Shown: positions 62,003 through 64,000 of the stretch, in pieces
Position numbering within the stretch: the first letter of the stretch is position 1
How the letters are laid out: each line of letters opens with the position of its first letter
Assembly: GCF_050231725.1 (NCBI RefSeq)
Contig: NZ_CP077172.1
Location: forward strand, 682,001 to 746,000
DNA from: Fusobacterium nucleatum_L
Lineage (GTDB): Bacteria > Fusobacteriota > Fusobacteriia > Fusobacteriales > Fusobacteriaceae
Direction: 5' to 3'
DNA: 64,000 nucleotides
Notes under the pieces: generated by a model
The model's database searches: none
What the model was told of the DNA's origin: nothing
Seen by the model: only the letters and a program-made list of their open reading frames with translations
Program-made: the position numbers and the translations under genes

Positions 62003-63283
62003 TTAAATAAATCCTTTATAATCTCTCATAACTAAATGAGCATCTATTTGTTGTATAGTATCTAATGCAACACCAACAACGATTATTATTCCTGTCCCTC
62101 CAAAATAAACTGGAAGCCCCATAGATGTAAATATTACATATGGTAGTATTGAAATTATAGCTAAGAAAAGTCCTCCACCCCATGTAATTCTTGAAGCAAC
62201 ACCTTCAAGATATTCCACAGTTTCTTCTCCTGGTCTTATTCCAGGTATAGTTCCTCCACCTTGTTTTAGATTTTCTGCAACCTTTTCAGGATCAAAAACT
62301 AAAGCTGTGTAGAAGAATGAGAAGAACATTATTACTAAAGCATACAATATCATATAAACAGGGTGATTTTGCCCAAATATTATAGATAAAGTTGTTTTAA
62401 TAGATAATGTTGAAGGTAGAGCATTTACTATAACTCCTGGTATTAACATAAATACTGAGGCAAAGATTACAGGCATTACTCCTGCTGTATTAAGTCTCAA
62501 TGGTATAAATGATTTTTCTCCTATTCCACCTTTTGAAGAAAATCCTTTTCCAACATAATGAATAGGGATTTTTCTTTGACCAAGTTGAAATAATACTATT
62601 CCAGCTATTGTAACTGTTCCAAGAAATGCTACTAACACCAATAAAGGTATTAAGAATTTATTTCCTTGCATAGTTTGAATTGTTTGGATAACACTTGAAG
62701 GAGCTCTTGATATTACATTTAAGAATATAATAAGTGATACTCCATTACCTATTCCTTTAATAGATATTTGTTCTCCAACCCACATTAAAAATACTGTTCC
62801 AGCTGTTAGAGTTGTTATTGTTCTTACAAAAAAGCTTATTCCTGGATTATAGATAAGTCCAACAGATTGTAGCCAAAGACAAACTCCAGCTCCTTGAATA
62901 ATAGCAAGTGCTATTGTCAAGTATCTTGTCCATTGAGTTATTCTATTTCTTCCAGATTCCCCTTCTTTTTGAATTTCTTCAAGTTGAGGAATAATAGATA
63001 CAAGTAAACTTACAACTATTGAGGCATTGATGTAAGGGATAATCCCTAACGAAAATATAGATATTCTTGTAAAAGCTCCTCCAGAAAACATATTTATATA
63101 ACTAAGTACATCACTTTGTGAAGCCATTGATGACAATCTATCCACATCTACACCAGGAGCAGGAATTAGAGTTCCTACTCTGGCAACTAAAAACATTAGT
63201 AATGTGAAAATAATTCTTTCTCTAAGTTCAGGAATTTTTACTATACTACTTAATCTAGAGTTAAATTTCTCCATTAAAGTCAT
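62003..63283 (-). CDS. secY: Preprotein translocase subunit SecY
   Basis: A 426-residue protein with ten hydrophobic segments forming the protein-conducting channel. Family motifs: IPELRERIIFTLLMFLVARVGTLIPAPG at the N-terminus, SIKGIGNGVSLIIF near residue 180, and KGFSSKGG in the cytosolic loop region. The N-terminal start is ATG 63283 (GAGGTG upstream) rather than an in-frame GTG at 63295. It follows rplO by 24 nt, the usual spc operon order. Confidence 0.97.
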   Translation of the reverse strand: MTLMEKFNSRLSSIVKIPELRERIIFTLLMFLVARVGTLIPAPGVDVDRLSSMASQSDVLSYINMFSGGAFTRISIFSLGIIPYINASIVVSLLVSIIPQLEEIQKEGESGRNRITQWTRYLTIALAIIQGAGVCLWLQSVGLIYNPGISFFVRTITTLTAGTVFLMWVGEQISIKGIGNGVSLIIFLNVISRAPSSVIQTIQTMQGNKFLIPLLVLVAFLGTVTIAGIVLFQLGQRKIPIHYVGKGFSSKGGIGEKSFIPLRLNTAGVMPVIFASVFMLIPGVIVNALPSTLSIKTTLSIIFGQNHPVYMILYALVIMFFSFFYTALVFDPEKVAENLKQGGGTIPGIRPGEETVEYLEGVASRITWGGGLFLAIISILPYVIFTSMGLPVYFGGTGIIIVVGVALDTIQQIDAHLVMRDYKGFI

Positions 63284-63307
63284 ATATTCACCCACCTCAG
63301 ATCAATA

Positions 63308-63787
63308 TTACTTATTAGTTTCTGCTCTTTCAAAACCTTTAACTTCAACTAGTTCAACTGTTCCACCTTTTGCTTCAACAGCAGCTTTTGCTGATTTAGA
63401 TATTTTATGTACTTTAACAGTTAATTTTTTGTTAAGTTCTCCATTACCTAAAATTTTGATTCCATCTCTACCTTTTTTAATTAGGCATTTATTGAATAAA
63501 GTTTCTAGGCTAACTTCTTCACCATCATTAAAGTTTTCATTTAAAAATGCTAAAGATATTACAGTATATTCTTTTTTGAATATAGCATTAGAGAATCCTC
63601 TTTTAGGAACTCTTCTATAAATAGGCATTTGTCCACCTTCAAAATAAGGTTTTACTCCTCCACCTGCTCTTGAATTTTGTCCATTGCTACCTTTTCCAGC
63701 TGTTTTTCCCCAACCAGATGAGTTTCCTCTTCCTATTCTTTTTCTGTTCTTCTTAGGAACTGAAGGTGATAATTCATTAAGTTTCAC
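63308..63787 (-). CDS. rplO: Ribosomal protein uL15
   Basis: A 159-residue large-subunit protein starting MKLNELSPSVPKKNRKRIGRGNSSGWGKTAG, the typical L15 Gly/Arg-rich N-terminus, with GGVKPYFEGGQMPIYRRVPKRGF. It shares one base with the rpmD stop codon. Confidence 0.97.
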   Translation of the reverse strand: MKLNELSPSVPKKNRKRIGRGNSSGWGKTAGKGSNGQNSRAGGGVKPYFEGGQMPIYRRVPKRGFSNAIFKKEYTVISLAFLNENFNDGEEVSLETLFNKCLIKKGRDGIKILGNGELNKKLTVKVHKISKSAKAAVEAKGGTVELVEVKGFERAETNK

Positions 63788-63972
63788 TATGCTTGCACCT
63801 CCTCAATTTTTAATAAATAAGAAATTTGAGCTAATTTCCCTTTTAATTCAGGTGTTTCATTGTGTTCTACAACATCATGCATCTTCTTAAGCCCTAGCGA
63901 CTTTGCAGTTGCTATATGATTAGGCTTTCTTCCGATTATGCTTTTTACAAGCTCTATTCTAAGTCTTGCCAT
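63787..63972 (-). CDS. rpmD: Ribosomal protein uL30
   Basis: A 61-residue protein, RLRIELVKSIIGRKPNHIAT followed by SLGLKKMHDVVEHNETPELKGKL, the standard L30 sequence. AGGAGG lies 8 nt before ATG 63972. Sits between rpsE and rplO in the spc operon. Confidence 0.96.
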   Translation of the reverse strand: MARLRIELVKSIIGRKPNHIATAKSLGLKKMHDVVEHNETPELKGKLAQISYLLKIEEVQA

Positions 63973-63984
63973 TTCATCTTCCTC

Positions 63985-64000
63985 CTAGCTTAAGATATCC
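63985..64000 (-). CDS. rpsE: End of rpsE (ribosomal protein uS5), partial
   Basis: Only the last four to five codons (...DILS, stop TAG at 63987-63985) are in the window. Identification rests on the invariant spc order S5-L30-L15-SecY and the spacing to rpmD; the residues alone would not show it. Confidence 0.55.

Overview
The window is low-GC, gene-dense chromosome from a diderm anaerobe, almost certainly a Fusobacterium close to F. nucleatum. The indicators are: a type V autotransporter carrying the fusobacterial N-terminal module; methionine gamma-lyase beside an NhaC carrier and pyruvate:ferredoxin oxidoreductase; a butyryl-CoA dehydrogenase fused to ETF-alpha and rubredoxin; Kdo transferase (LPS synthesis) alongside Asp23/AmaP proteins; and strong A/T codon bias throughout.

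Layout. 1-4200: a partial iron alcohol dehydrogenase, two MocR/GntR-type regulators (the first broken by a frameshift) and a class II aldolase. 4289-10562: methionine gamma-lyase, NhaC carrier and PFOR, an amino-acid-to-acetyl-CoA fermentation block. 10655-15000 (minus): a TRAP transporter with a second NhaC carrier. 15312-18464 (minus): flavodiiron protein FprA with the dehydrogenase/ETF/rubredoxin fusion. 18869-24548: a PhzF isomerase, then the livJHMGF branched-chain amino-acid ABC transporter. 24645-24950: a small stand-alone RNA gene with a circularly permuted tRNA-like fold. 25000-28684: an SDR enzyme, a giant TPR protein and rpmB. 28899-32443: the fruR-fruK-fruA fructose PTS operon. 32454-34218: a short pseudoknot-plus-terminator RNA, then guaA. 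34365-35665: a small accessory patch (an orphan protein and a DUF1016 nuclease remnant). 35682-42148 (minus): DUF523, purA, a WaaA-TrmB fusion, cmk, prmA and a YmdB-type phosphoesterase. 42274-47542 (minus): hslO, a ComEA-like protein, hemZ, pilT and comM, which look like DNA-uptake functions. 47809-49116: a frameshifted mntP and small envelope proteins. 49218-50897 (minus): asp23-amaP-DUF2273-nusB. 51197-54254: rpsB-tsf-pyrH-frr. 54413-61726 (minus): a 7.3-kb autotransporter gene interrupted by one in-frame stop. 62003-64000 (minus): the distal spc operon (rpsE end, rpmD, rplO, secY).

The metabolic genes fit an amino-acid fermenter: branched-chain amino-acid uptake, methionine degradation to 2-oxobutyrate, methanethiol and ammonia, oxidation of 2-oxo acids by PFOR, and butyryl-CoA formation with electrons possibly shed to oxygen through rubredoxin and FprA.

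The least explained content is non-coding. There are two 75-76-nt RNA elements (19752-19827 and 47620-47694) whose helices are kept by compensatory base changes. There is a permuted tRNA-like transcript carrying a 17-codon ORF, and an H-type pseudoknot leader before guaA. Two near-identical insertion-sequence-end-like hairpins serve as terminators, and there is a 192-bp inverted-repeat element. All calls come from reading the sequence; no searches or folding programs were run.
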